A stretch of 64,000 nt of DNA from Arthrobacter livingstonensis. GTDB lineage: Bacteria > Actinomycetota > Actinomycetes > Actinomycetales > Micrococcaceae. A program made the translations under genes and the position numbers. The stretch lies in contig NZ_QJVD01000019.1 of NCBI RefSeq assembly GCF_003219815.1, positions 39,263-103,262 on the forward strand, in the 5' to 3' direction. The notes beneath the pieces were generated by a model. The model was not told the DNA's origin and did not search any database. It was given only the letters and a program-made list of their open reading frames with translations. Shown piece by piece: positions 17,076 through 25,879 of this stretch (its first letter is position 1; each line of letters begins with the position of its first letter).

Positions 17076-17452
17076 CAATTTAATGAGTTTTTAATGAGCT
17101 CTGCCAGAATGTCGCAGCTCGAGGCCACTCCCCCACAGCAAAGCCGCAGGTCAGCGGCATGTACCCCACGCTAATGACCATTTCCAACCGACGACCGTTG
17201 TATTCGAAGGGGACAACCGTCTGGGCGCCGTCCGGAAGGACACCGCTGGCATTGAGCAGCGACCTGCACCGCCCAATTCCCTGTTATTCCGCGCATCTTG
17301 GATGCCCGCCGGCCGTTTGCGAAGGCCGTGCAACTCAGGGATTCGGACCGACGAGGGTTCCGTTCTAAGACACCCACCGCGTTGAAACACACCCTAAAAC
17401 GGCCAAAAATCCCCGCAATTCCAGGATCTTTGAGCAGTTCCGACAACTACCG
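17076..17452. repeat. Right-end repeat of element E1 (copy A)
   Basis: Starts with the paired motif TTTAATGAGTTTTTAATGAG (17079-17098) and runs to the attachment core. From about 17140 it closely matches 24915-25229, for example GGCGCCGTCCGGAAGGACAC, GATGCCCGCCGGCCG and GTTGAAACACACCCTAAAAC. It appears non-coding. The copy at 54498 shares the motif and shorter blocks such as CCGCAGGTCA. Confidence 0.8.
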
Positions 17453-17497
17453 ACCACCAATGGGCCTCCTATGGGATTCGAACCCATGACCCCCGCT
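17453..17497. repeat. Attachment core copy A: displaced 3' end of tRNA-Thr
   Basis: These 45 bp are identical to 54833-54877, which include the 3' half of the intact tRNA-Thr gene from the anticodon-stem strand to the end, plus 11 bp beyond it. The homology stops at the anticodon stem (GCT then GTCG instead of TTAC). This is what integration into the 3' end of a tRNA gene leaves behind. It marks the E1/E2 junction. Confidence 0.9.
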
Positions 17498-17628
17498 GTC
17501 GACGCGATTCGCAATCTTGACATACCAAAGTCTTCTCTTGGCCTTCATTGTTGCGGCAAGCGCATGACAATGCATGATACTGAAGAGTCGGCACTTGTCG
17601 CTCAATTTAATGCGTTTCTAATGAGTCG
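17498..17628. repeat. Left-end repeat of element E2 (copy A)
   Basis: About 130 bp after the core match the flanks at 6324-6448 and 25275-25402, for example GCATGACAATG and the paired motif TTTAATGCGTTTCTAATGAG (17606-17625) followed by TCGG. The following 290 bases (to 17921) hold no gene I can support. Confidence 0.75.
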
Positions 17629-17921
17629 GTTGTATCCATGGCGTTATCCATGGCCCGTCATCACACCGTCGGTCGTTTTGGTATGAAATACCATCCCAGG
17701 GGCTGGCCAGCGAAGACTTCCACAACCACATCCACGGCATCGGTCTGGCAATACTGAACCTCGAACTGAAACTGTATCCGACAGCGTGCTTTCTTTCGTA
17801 GTTTTGGTGGGATCTACTATGCGAACAAATACGGTGAATACCGCCCTTGGAGCCGCGTGCGCCCAATAATTTGGGATGCCTTTCGTAAATCCTTGGATAG
17901 ATGCCAGGTTTCGGTAGACAT

Positions 17922-19583
17922 TTACGAAAGCACCCATCTCGGCCGGGCGCGGGTGCCTTCGTTGCGGATCGTTCCCGCATCGCGCATCTTCCCCAGTAAG
18001 TTTCCTACCTTGTTACGCTTTTGCCCGTCATCCAAGGCCGCGCTCAGCTGGGACGCTAACAGACCGTCGATTTCTGCACGGCTCGCCGCTCCGAACTTCT
18101 CCAAATAGTCTCGGACCTGCTTAATGTAAAACGTGTCATCTTGGCCACGGGTGCGGATGTACTCCGCGCGGGTCCCAGCAGCGTCTGCAACTGCTGCGGC
18201 TACTCGCAAGTGGGGCTTACGGCCTTCAATGAGCTTCGCCTTTCGCAAACGAGCTGTAGCCTCAGCACTGATTGGAAGGTGCTTTTGTACGCGGTCAAGC
18301 GCGAGCACATCTTCCAGTGGCAGATCTTCACGGGCCATGAGGAGTTTGGAATACGCCTCGTCAATAGCCGCGCCGTAGACCGTCAGCTTGACCTCGCCAG
18401 GCACCCCCAGCTCATAGTCGGGTAGCGGGAGGAAACGCTTGCGCTGCTGGTCGACGATTCGATGAATACCGTTGCCCATATGGTCAATAAGGTTCAGCTC
18501 TGTCATTGCGGCCACGAGGAATGGGTTTCGGTAGCGGCGCGGCACCCTTTCGCGGAGCATGTAGGCTTCCGGGGATTGGTCGTAGAATTCACCGACACTG
18601 ATAAATTCGACCCGGTCTACGTATTCAGTGACAATCACCCGGGAATACTGTCGGTAGTCTTGGTGCGCAATGCAGTTATACAGCGCCTCGTGCAGGCCGG
18701 ACTCGTTGTATTTCTCGATCTCGCGGTAAATCAACTCATTCGGCGGGTTGAAGCGGATCTGTAAGTTGCGGATACGCTGTAGCAGCAGTGTCCCGGTCAG
18801 CAAGAACGGCGTTGCGAAGTGCTCGTACGCCGATTCTTCACCAGTAAGTTTCCAGGTCATTTCCGCCATGTGGGGGCTGAGTAGGTGTGCCGCATCATGG
18901 CGTCCGAGGAGCAGCAACGTGGCTCGCGTGATATGCCCGTCGAGGGTGAGCCGGGCCTTGGCTAGGAAGGTGGCATCGTCCCAGCTGATGATCTGATCTG
19001 CCAGCCTCGGGTTCCGTTCCGCGAACCCCTGTCGGGCCCGGGCCAGGGCCGCAGGATCCAAATGATCCCGAGTGGCCCCGGAGATAATCTCGGCGGTCCA
19101 GTCGGTGGCCATCGTCTGGTTGCGAATCTCGTCCTGCTTGGCCAGCCCTAGAGGGGTCAGGCTCTCCCCCGCCCGGGCCCGATAGTCGCCCTTCCACGCA
19201 ATGGGGAAGCCACGTGGGGCCGGCGGAATTTCGAAGAGGACCACTCGCCCGGCGACGTGACTGAGCACGTGGATCTGACGAAACGAGACTCGCGGGTCCG
19301 TGTTCTGGTTGATCTGAAGCTTCAGACTGTCAAGGCGTGCGGGGTCCTCTCGGTAGTCGGTGCCGACGACCTTGCGGGTCCTGTCGTCAACACCAAACAC
19401 CAACCAGGCTGCGTCGACACTGCGTAGATTAGCTTCGTTCGCGAGGGCCGAGAAGTACTCGCCTATCTTGTCAGTATCATAATTGCCGCCCGCGCGCTTG
19501 AACTCCACTACCTCACTCTCGCCAGCGGCAAGGAGAGAGTCGAGCAGTTCCTTCAGATCTGCGTCATTCATCAGATTGTTCAT
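17922..19583 (-). CDS. AlbA_2 (Schlafen-like) domain ATPase/transcriptional-regulator-like protein
   Basis: 553 residues. The N-terminus has the AlbA_2 domain, with the hallmark ESEVVEFKRAGG near residue 18-29 and GKIGEYFSALAN-like and LVFGVDD segments. The middle carries a GHKL-type ATP-binding region (NELIYREIEKYNESGLHEAL; IAHQDYRQYSRVIVTEY; MGNGIHRI). The C-terminus is winged-helix-like (GAASRAEIDGLL...LGKMRDAGTIRNEG). Such proteins are often annotated as putative regulators or helicases, and they recur in defence islands; Schlafen-type AlbA_2 domains can be RNases. It lies last in a minus-strand set behind the Mrr nuclease and the OLD gene. Start 19583 or 19571. Confidence 0.8.
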   Translation of the reverse strand: MNNLMNDADLKELLDSLLAAGESEVVEFKRAGGNYDTDKIGEYFSALANEANLRSVDAAWLVFGVDDRTRKVVGTDYREDPARLDSLKLQINQNTDPRVSFRQIHVLSHVAGRVVLFEIPPAPRGFPIAWKGDYRARAGESLTPLGLAKQDEIRNQTMATDWTAEIISGATRDHLDPAALARARQGFAERNPRLADQIISWDDATFLAKARLTLDGHITRATLLLLGRHDAAHLLSPHMAEMTWKLTGEESAYEHFATPFLLTGTLLLQRIRNLQIRFNPPNELIYREIEKYNESGLHEALYNCIAHQDYRQYSRVIVTEYVDRVEFISVGEFYDQSPEAYMLRERVPRRYRNPFLVAAMTELNLIDHMGNGIHRIVDQQRKRFLPLPDYELGVPGEVKLTVYGAAIDEAYSKLLMAREDLPLEDVLALDRVQKHLPISAEATARLRKAKLIEGRKPHLRVAAAVADAAGTRAEYIRTRGQDDTFYIKQVRDYLEKFGAASRAEIDGLLASQLSAALDDGQKRNKVGNLLGKMRDAGTIRNEGTRARPRWVLS

Positions 19584-19744
19584 AGCTCCGTGTCAGTGGA
19601 TGAAAATTCGTTCAAATCTGTTCCGCGATGGACCACACGACGTCGGGATCCGGCGAAAGATGCGACCAATGCGCCATCATCCCCATTGAACATCCCACGG
19701 CAATCAATCTTCTCACGCTCAATCGGCCAGGTCAGTCCGGGGCC

Positions 19745-20941
19745 TCATGATCGAAGGCCATGTGTGATCGCAAGTGTAGGTTGTTGAGACAACAAAACTT
19801 CCATTCGGTTGTCTGGCCACATCTCGATCTGCGGCTGCTTGCCCAGGTCGTTGTGCTGGTCAACAATACGGACGGCATCAGCAGTAAAGCGGCTGCTCGT
19901 CGCAATGATCAGGAACCGAATGACAGGAGGTTCCCACATACTAAGTCTTGATAAAGAGTCCTGCACGTCGCCCGGCCCAACGGATTTGGATGTGTAGTGT
20001 TTCGCCTGCACAATAACGCGCTCGGTCCTCGTTGCACCCGCTGCATCTTGGACAACTCTCTCCAATGAGATATCGCGTCCGCGGTCAGCTGCGTTGGTCT
20101 TCATAAGCCAGTCAACGTTCTGGTAGCCGTCTAGGCTCCGAAGTATGTCGAAAAGCAAACGTTCAAACTGATCAGGGTCCAAAGCAGACCAGTTCAAGGC
20201 CGTAGTTGCTCCACCTGCTGGACGTGCACGGCCAGCCACCCCAAGGTCGACCTCGGGGACCGGGATCGGGTCTGTTTCTCCGAAATGGGCCGCTTCAATA
20301 TCCACACTAACTGACGGCCAGTCAGACTCATTGATATCGTGCCAATCATTGACCTCGCCGAAGCGTAGGTGGCGGTGCAGATCGCCCCAACGCCCCTTGC
20401 GTTCGACTGTGTCGCCCAGAAGTCGTTCAATTTCACCGAGCACGTCCTCCACCCTTTGGGTTTCTAAGGTGTCGAGCTTGTTCCGTTTCCCCTGTTGCTC
20501 GAAGAATTCATCCTTCGTCGGAAGCACAGCCGTGATCCCTCTGAGAAGGCCCGTGATTTGTTCCGTCAGTTCCTGGAGACGCGCCGCGATGGCACGCCGC
20601 CGTGCCTGATCCAAACGAAAACGATACTCACCAAGGTCGTCCCCTGGCTTGTCACGAATGGCATAAGCCCCATGAGCAGGCTCCTGTATTTCCGCGTAGT
20701 CGAGGAACATCTGTCCGAGAGCGTCCATGTCAGGCAATTCTTCGGTGATCGTCCAGCCGTCGATCTGAGCAAGCCCTGGAAGCAGGGCATCCCATGTCCG
20801 TACAAGATTCTGATACTCGGGGGTCGACCCCCGTGCTGGCCCCTCAGGTAGGAGTGGACTCGCCCGATCCCAGACCTGCTCCAGCTTCTTCAGGTTTACG
20901 GCTACCTTGTCGAAGATAGTTAACAGCTCGTCCAGTTCCAT
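19745..20941 (-). CDS. Mrr-type restriction endonuclease domain protein
   Basis: 398 residues from ATG at 20941 (MELDELL); the frame is open to 20995. The first 240 residues are helical, with coiled-coil character near 105-185. The last 150 form a PD-(D/E)xK nuclease: LDPDQFERLLFDILRSL with Glu260, DRGRDISL with Asp290, and VIVQAKHY with Gln312 and Lys314, the usual Mrr_cat order. Mrr-type enzymes cut modified or foreign DNA. The helical front part may be a sensor or partner-binding region. It is co-directional with the OLD-like gene upstream (95-bp gap). Confidence 0.8.
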   Translation of the reverse strand: MELDELLTIFDKVAVNLKKLEQVWDRASPLLPEGPARGSTPEYQNLVRTWDALLPGLAQIDGWTITEELPDMDALGQMFLDYAEIQEPAHGAYAIRDKPGDDLGEYRFRLDQARRRAIAARLQELTEQITGLLRGITAVLPTKDEFFEQQGKRNKLDTLETQRVEDVLGEIERLLGDTVERKGRWGDLHRHLRFGEVNDWHDINESDWPSVSVDIEAAHFGETDPIPVPEVDLGVAGRARPAGGATTALNWSALDPDQFERLLFDILRSLDGYQNVDWLMKTNAADRGRDISLERVVQDAAGATRTERVIVQAKHYTSKSVGPGDVQDSLSRLSMWEPPVIRFLIIATSSRFTADAVRIVDQHNDLGKQPQIEMWPDNRMEVLLSQQPTLAITHGLRS

Positions 20942-21035
20942 GGCACAAGCTTGCCACAGAACCCGAAATTTGCTCAGGCGAGATTTGGCCGGCACTACTA
21001 TCCAATTCGCAAGCCACTTTTTCCTCGAGTGTGGC

Positions 21036-22129
21036 TCATGTATGGCTGTTTGCTGACTCGATAAGCAAAATGACTTTCTGCACTTGTTTCTTCAGGTCGA
21101 GTGGCCAATCGTTTCCCCAATTCTCAATCGCGACTTTTGAGATCGCGACCTTACTTGGTTGTTGAATTTCGAGCCGGTCGGCGGCCAAGGGGTTAGACCA
21201 CCGTTCCTGGGCAGTCAAGGTGCGCTTTTTGGTAGAAGGATGGGCAGCGGATATGGCCCTGGTGAGCACTTGTTCCGGGACATAGTTCTCAATCGTGTAA
21301 CCGGCGGTTACCCATGCCAGTCCCGTCGACGGATCTTTCCTAAGGTCGTCAATTACCCGCTGCTTGCTGCCATTGAGCCCGGCACGGCTGGTTTTCCTGT
21401 CAGAGTCAATTAAGACCATCATGTATCGGTTAAGGCTACGAAGCGAGATAAACTCATCAACCTCATGTACGTCAAGCGGCGATAGTGCGCTGAGCAAAGA
21501 CCCGCCGTAGAACATCACCGAGTAGTGAGTCCCCTCTACAAATCTGCCAGGCGCAAGCTTCTCGATCCAATGTTTGAGGTAGATACGATCAGATGGTCCC
21601 TCGACCCATAGGATGGCATTCGTCTGCACGAGATCGGACGGACGATATCCCATGTCAGCACAGACTGCAGCTCTTTCACTCGCAGCCCCGGCAAACCGAA
21701 CGTTTGAAACACCATCCTCACGGGTTACGTGAAAAATGCTCCCGATCTCCGAGTCGAGCATGTGAGCAGAGTGGGTAGCGATAAAGTACTGATTTGTTGT
21801 CTCCGATTCAAGGTACCGGACTAGTTTGCGCTGCAGGATTGGGTGCAGATGCACTTCAGGTTCCTCGACACACAAAATTGAGTTCTGTGTGACGGTCGCT
21901 GCTGCAGCGATGATCACGACTTCGTGAACGCCCGTCCCCATATTCTCAATGGGCAGGGTATGTCCACCCTGTGTGACGTGGATCGTGGACAGATCATGGG
22001 GTACATCTATTGTGATGGTGTGGTCGTCCATGACCGCTCGGACGAAGTCTTGCACTTTCAGAAAGACATCTTTGTCTTCGAGACGATCGGTCGACGGGTT
22101 CTGCAACTCCAGGAGGGGTCTGCCCGGGT
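21036..22129 (-). pseudogene. OLD-family ATPase/TOPRIM nuclease, 5' end removed by IS3
   Basis: The reading frame runs without a break from the edge of IS-B at 22129 to the stop at 21036, about 363 codons. It contains the ABC-type signature region (ENMGTGVHEVV), Walker B (LCVEEPEVHLHP), the H-loop (ATHSAHML), and a TOPRIM domain with the Glu of LWVEGPSDR and the DxD of LIDSDRK. The N-terminal Walker A part is missing, and it is not found on the other side of the insertion. OLD proteins act as antiviral nucleases, alone or with a helicase partner. This copy should be inactive unless expressed from an IS promoter as a TOPRIM fragment. Confidence 0.85.
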
Positions 22130-22130
22130 T

Positions 22131-23036
22131 TTAGTTGACAGTTTGGGTTGATATTTCGGGGACCGGTTGAGTGGTCTTGTTTATTGTCTCAAACTCGATG
22201 GGTGTTAGTTTGCCGAGTCGTCGTTGGCGGCGTCGGCGGTGGTAGGTTTTCTCGATCCAGACGACGATGGCCAGGCGTAGTTCTTCGCGGGTTTCCCACC
22301 GTTTTTGGTTCAGCACGTTCTTTTGCAGCAGCGAGAAGAAACTTTCCATCGCGGCATTATCTGCACATGCACCGACCCGTCCCATGGAGCCCCGCAGGCC
22401 AGCTGAGCTGATCAGACGGACGTACTTCTTGGACCGGAATTGAGATCCCCGATCGCTGTGTATCAGGGTTCCTTGCGGGGCGCGTTGAGTGATCGCGGCC
22501 TGCAAGGCGTTAACGGCCAGGGAGGCTTTCATCCGAGAATCGATGGAGTAGCCGACAATCCTGTTGGAGTACACATCCTTGACCGCGCATAAGTAGAGCT
22601 TGCCAGTACCGGTGTGGTGCTCGGTGATATCGGTCAGCCACAACCGATTCGGTGCTGTGGCCGTGAAGTCCCGCTTAACATGATCGTCATGAACGGGAGG
22701 GCCAGCCTTCTTCCCAGTACCTCGCCGGCGGTGGATGACAGAAAGGATCCTGTTCTCGCTGCACAACCGCCCCACACGGGTCTCAGAGGCCACGAGGCCT
22801 TGTTCGTGGACGAGTTCGTCATGGATCAGCCGGTACCCGAACGTCGGCTCTTCTGCATGGACATCTAGGGCGGCGTTGACTAGGTGCGCTTCTTCCCAGT
22901 CCCGGTCACTGACAGGGTTCGCACACCATTGGTAGAAGGCTTGGCGGGAGAATCCCAGCACCCGGCAGGTCACCGCGACAGGAACCCGTACAGGGGCCTG
23001 GGGAGCGGCTAGTTCAAGGACCAGCGGGTACATCAT
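22131..23036 (-). CDS. IS3-family transposase OrfB (IS-B)
   Basis: 301 residues. HTH_21-like segment (EEPTFGYRLIHDEL) and rve core with Asp in LWLTDITEHH, Asp in LIHSDRGSQF and Glu in AAMESFFSLLQ. The stop codon lies in the inverted-repeat end. The frame overlaps the end of OrfA (ATGA), so it is probably made as an OrfAB fusion by -1 slippage. Confidence 0.92.
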   Translation of the reverse strand: MMYPLVLELAAPQAPVRVPVAVTCRVLGFSRQAFYQWCANPVSDRDWEEAHLVNAALDVHAEEPTFGYRLIHDELVHEQGLVASETRVGRLCSENRILSVIHRRRGTGKKAGPPVHDDHVKRDFTATAPNRLWLTDITEHHTGTGKLYLCAVKDVYSNRIVGYSIDSRMKASLAVNALQAAITQRAPQGTLIHSDRGSQFRSKKYVRLISSAGLRGSMGRVGACADNAAMESFFSLLQKNVLNQKRWETREELRLAIVVWIEKTYHRRRRQRRLGKLTPIEFETINKTTQPVPEISTQTVN

Positions 23037-23326
23037 TTTGGGTTGACGTCACGGGAAAGGTAGGCGACCGCCCGGCGCATCACCTCCGCTTCCTGCTCGA
23101 GCAAACGGATGCGTTTCTTCGCCTCGCGCAGCTCAGCAGATTCTTCCTTCGTCACCCCGGGAACCACCCCGTCTTGGACGTCGGCGATCTTCAACCACCG
23201 ATGCAAAGCGGCCGGAGAAATACCGAAGTCCTTCGCGATCTGGACAATGGTCGATTCGCCCTTGCGGGCCACCGCGACCACGTCACGGCGGAACTCTTCA
23301 GGAAAAGCTTTAGGCATGTTAAACAT
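23033..23326 (-). CDS. IS3-family transposase OrfA (IS-B)
   Basis: 97 residues with the HTH_Tnp_1 pattern (FPEEFRRDVVAVARKG; KDFGISPAALHRWLKI) and a C-terminal zipper (ELREAKKRIRLLEQEAEVMRRA). Both IS genes look intact. Confidence 0.9.
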   Translation of the reverse strand: MFNMPKAFPEEFRRDVVAVARKGESTIVQIAKDFGISPAALHRWLKIADVQDGVVPGVTKEESAELREAKKRIRLLEQEAEVMRRAVAYLSRDVNPK

Positions 23327-23384
23327 CCTTTCACTTGCAAGCCAAAACTCACAAGTCAGATGTCAACTAAACCTTGATCAGACC

Positions 23385-23433
23385 CTAACCCAGAAAAAAC
23401 TAACCAACTGTCCCAGATCCTTGACACACCTCA
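23385..23433. mobile_element. 49-bp remnant of an IS-A right end
   Basis: These 49 bp are identical to 14061-14109, the last bases of IS-A from the OrfB stop codon to the terminal TGAGGTGT repeat. Only 13 bp separate the remnant from IS-B. Nothing else of that second IS-A copy remains, so a deletion joined it to IS-B and removed the front of the OLD gene. Confidence 0.85.
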
Positions 23434-23436
23434 CAT

Positions 23437-24470
23437 CTAGGCGCGTCTCGAATGATCGACTTTTGATACGCGGAACATCCCGAGACGCAGAACCGTACGG
23501 TCAGCCTTGCCAGACGCAGCGTCGTCTTGTTGGAGAAACTTGTCTGCTTTTGCAAGAACCCGCTGCATAAGCGCGTTCTCATCTGCGACTGAGGCCTGGG
23601 CGATCGTTGCTTGGACTATCGCGTTTCGTGCGTCCTTGAGGGCGAGAAGGTTGATGCGGTGCCACAATCGGGCACGGTTGCCTCTTGTTGCGCAGTAGAA
23701 CAAGGTCGCGACCGCGCCAACTATGGCGAACCGGCCCACCACTATCCATGGCCTCCACGAAGTGGCGAAATTGAGCCCAGCAGGACCAATCCCGTACCAC
23801 ACGCTTCCTGCCACAAGTAGAGCGAAACCAAGGAAGGGCCATCCGAATCTGAAGGGGAATCGGAGGAATGCGGCGTAGTAGACCCGCAGGGCGCAGAAAG
23901 CGGATATCCAAAACCTATGTGCTTGTGCCGCTTGAGCGAGGCTCTCATCCAGTCGGCTGGAAGTGCCCTTCACGGAGAGGTTCATGGAGTGGCCAGAAGT
24001 GCCTGCTTCCCATGCGTCGAGTTGTTGTGTCAGGATCTGGGGATCAAGTCCCCCACGCCGAGGTGCTGCGGCACTCTCATCAGCAGCTGCACGAATGGAG
24101 AACGGGTCGCGTGCCAACTCCACAGGATCGCCTACACCCTTGATAACGGACCACAGAGTTGCCACCGCGAGGATAGTCCCAACTGAGAATGAGACGAGCC
24201 CGGCCCACTGATGCCAGGAATCTTGTTGTCCAGTGAAGCTTCCATAGAAGAAGGACGCTGCAAGACTGACAAACAGACCTGAAATGAGCGCCCCAACGTG
24301 GGCAGCACAACCGTCTGATACTGCGCCGCAGCCAGTCGAATGTATGTAAAGGTCTGTCGTTTCGGTGGGCGAATGGCGCCGAGTGTAGCCAGCTCAATAA
24401 CTCCGAGCAAAAAGCTCATCAATATCCCAAGACCGCCCACCGTCATCAGCCATGCCGCGGTTGTTTCCAT
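23437..24470 (-). pseudogene. Membrane protein gene split by a frameshift
   Basis: An ATG at 24470 (METTAAWLMTVGGLGI) opens a frame with a first membrane helix and GVIELATLGAIRPP. Near 24360 the natural reading moves to another frame, which continues as HSTGCGAVSDGCAAHVGALI, SGLFVSLAASFFYGSF and SFSVGTILAVATLWSVIKG, and then joins the long open frame starting at 24165 and ending at 23437. The joined product of about 345 residues has four or five predicted membrane helices (two more near FGWPFLGFALLVAGSVWYGI and WIVVGRFAIVGAVATLFY) and a helical soluble end. Family unknown. One lost or gained base would explain it; a sequencing error is possible. Confidence 0.6.
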
Positions 24471-24488
24471 CAGTTCCCCCCAAAAAGA

Positions 24489-24665
24489 TCATGCGTTGTT
24501 GCTGCCGTGTATGTCATTCAAGAGCTTCGCATTGATATCTTCCACGACAGGAGCTTGTAGAGCCACTCCTGGTAACGCCGACTTGGCGGCAGAAGCACTC
24601 GTTGCCTGATCCTCAAGTCGCAACGGAATGCCTCCCCAGACAAAGTGACGTTGGCGCATACACAT
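24489..24665 (-). CDS. Small hypothetical protein, 58 residues
   Basis: ATG at 24665 with GAAAGG upstream; it ends 18 bases before the membrane-protein start. The product reads MCMRQRHFVWGG and later VVEDINAKLLNDIHGSNNA, soluble and helical at the end. The tight spacing suggests one transcript with the membrane protein. Short length and lack of a known family keep the call tentative. Confidence 0.4.
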   Translation of the reverse strand: MCMRQRHFVWGGIPLRLEDQATSASAAKSALPGVALQAPVVEDINAKLLNDIHGSNNA

Positions 24666-24853
24666 ACCTTTCACCCAGAGGGTTGGCCTTACGGGCATAG
24701 GAGAGATCGGCAGGCGACTTCGGAAATCACTGGGGCAACCTGCAGGTCTCCGCTCAGCCCTGGGACAGAAGGTGGCGGAATGGAACCCCAACGTGCGACA
24801 CCGAACAATCACAGGAAGCCGCCACCGAGCGCCAAAGTTAACAGTCTGGGGAT

Positions 24854-25229
24854 AAATTTAATGAGTTTCTAATGACTTAAGTTGGTTTGGCGCCTCTTAG
24901 GGCGACTCCCAACAGCAAAGCCGCAGGTCAGCGTCACCACCACCGACCGTATTTCCCATTCGAACCGATGACCTTTGTATTCGAAGGGGACCACCGTCTG
25001 GGCGCCGTCCGGAAGGACACCGCTGGCATTGAGCAGCGACCTGCACCACCCGATTCCCTGTTAATCCGCGCATCTTGGATGCCCGCCGGCCGCTTGCTAA
25101 GGCCGCGCAACTCAGGGATTCGGACCGACGAGGGTTGCGTTACAAGACACCCACCGCGTTGAAACACACCCTAAAACGGCCAAAAATCCCCGCAATTCCA
25201 AGATCTTTGATCAGTGCCGACAACTACCG
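24854..25229. repeat. Right-end repeat of element E2 (copy B)
   Basis: Begins with the paired motif TTTAATGAGTTTCTAATGA (24857-24875) and runs to the core. It matches copy A (17076-17452) over most of its length, with scattered substitutions. No coding frame is supported. Confidence 0.8.
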
Positions 25230-25274
25230 ACCACCAATGGGCCTCCTATGGGATTCGAACCCATGACCCCCGCT
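25230..25274. repeat. Attachment core copy B: displaced 3' end of tRNA-Thr
   Basis: Identical over 45 bp to 17453-17497 and 54833-54877. Like copy A it continues GTCG after the anticodon-stem GCT, unlike the intact tRNA gene. It marks the E2/E3 junction. Confidence 0.9.
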
Positions 25275-25402
25275 GTCGCCTCTAACGTCCTATTCAACTT
25301 GTCAAAAGCCGTTCTTGGCATTTGGTAGTGCGGCGAACGCATAACAATGGATGGTACTGACGAGGCGGCAGTTGTCACCCAATTTAATGAGTAAATAATG
25401 AG
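25275..25402. repeat. Left-end repeat of element E3 (copy B)
   Basis: Matches 6324-6448 closely (TTGTCAAAA, GGATGGTACTGA, AGTCGGTCGGAT) and 17498-17628 less closely. The paired motif reads TTTAATGAGTAAATAATGAG here (25383-25402). Confidence 0.75.
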
Positions 25403-25879
25403 TCGGTCGGATCCCACCCAGTTGGTAGCGGACTATTTCCACCGTCCGAAAATCAGAACTCACAGCTAGCTAATGCCAGCGAGCGGCCAGCATTGTCGGC
25501 AAACATCGACATTCACATGACCCGGTGTATGGGTAGTCAAGCTCAGCCCCGTCGAGCTGCCTATGCACCAATTTGAAATAAAGTGATGTGATGGACCGTA
25601 GTTTGGCGAGTAATGCGATGGATTGCCAGCCAGAAAAGCTCGCGCTGTCACAGGATCCAGAGGATACGAGAGGTCTCACCGGCCAAAGGGGCTCTGCGGC
25701 GCCAGTGCTCTAGTTGTCGCGGAGTCGTGCGAGTTGGTGCGAGTTGGTCCGCGACCACAGATTCTCGTAACGTTGTTTTGACATTTGGTGCTCCTTGGCG
25801 ACATTCAGTAACCGTCAGACAGCGCATCGAGCTGAGAATCCTCGTCGCCGCTAACGCCACCTTTGCATTCGTTGCATCC
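25403..25879. other. Non-coding stretch at the left end of E3
   Basis: No supported gene. The part 25560-25690 is a diverged relative of 41688-41815, the sequence downstream of the second MFS copy (shared words such as AAATAAAGT, GCCAGAAAA and CTGTCACAG), so the MFS duplication extends into this region in decayed form. Confidence 0.5.

Larger units (their letters stand above)
22130..23371 (-). mobile_element. IS3-family insertion sequence, complete (copy IS-B)
   Basis: About 1242 bp bounded by inverted ends that both read TTTAGTTGACA inwards (22130 on the plus strand, 23371 on the minus strand). It encodes OrfA and OrfB with a 4-base overlap. It differs from IS-A in ends and protein sequence, so it belongs to another IS3 subgroup. 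No clear target duplication is visible, consistent with a deletion at one end. Confidence 0.85.

Noticed and set aside
16626-17078. 150-codon minus-strand frame near the E1 end
   Set aside because: Composition is Arg/Ser/Cys-rich and low in hydrophobic pattern, typical of a chance frame; it runs into the end repeat.
17076-17628. CRISPR-like repeats around the attachment cores
   Set aside because: Spacings are hundreds of bases and copies are few; no array or cas gene is seen anywhere in the window.
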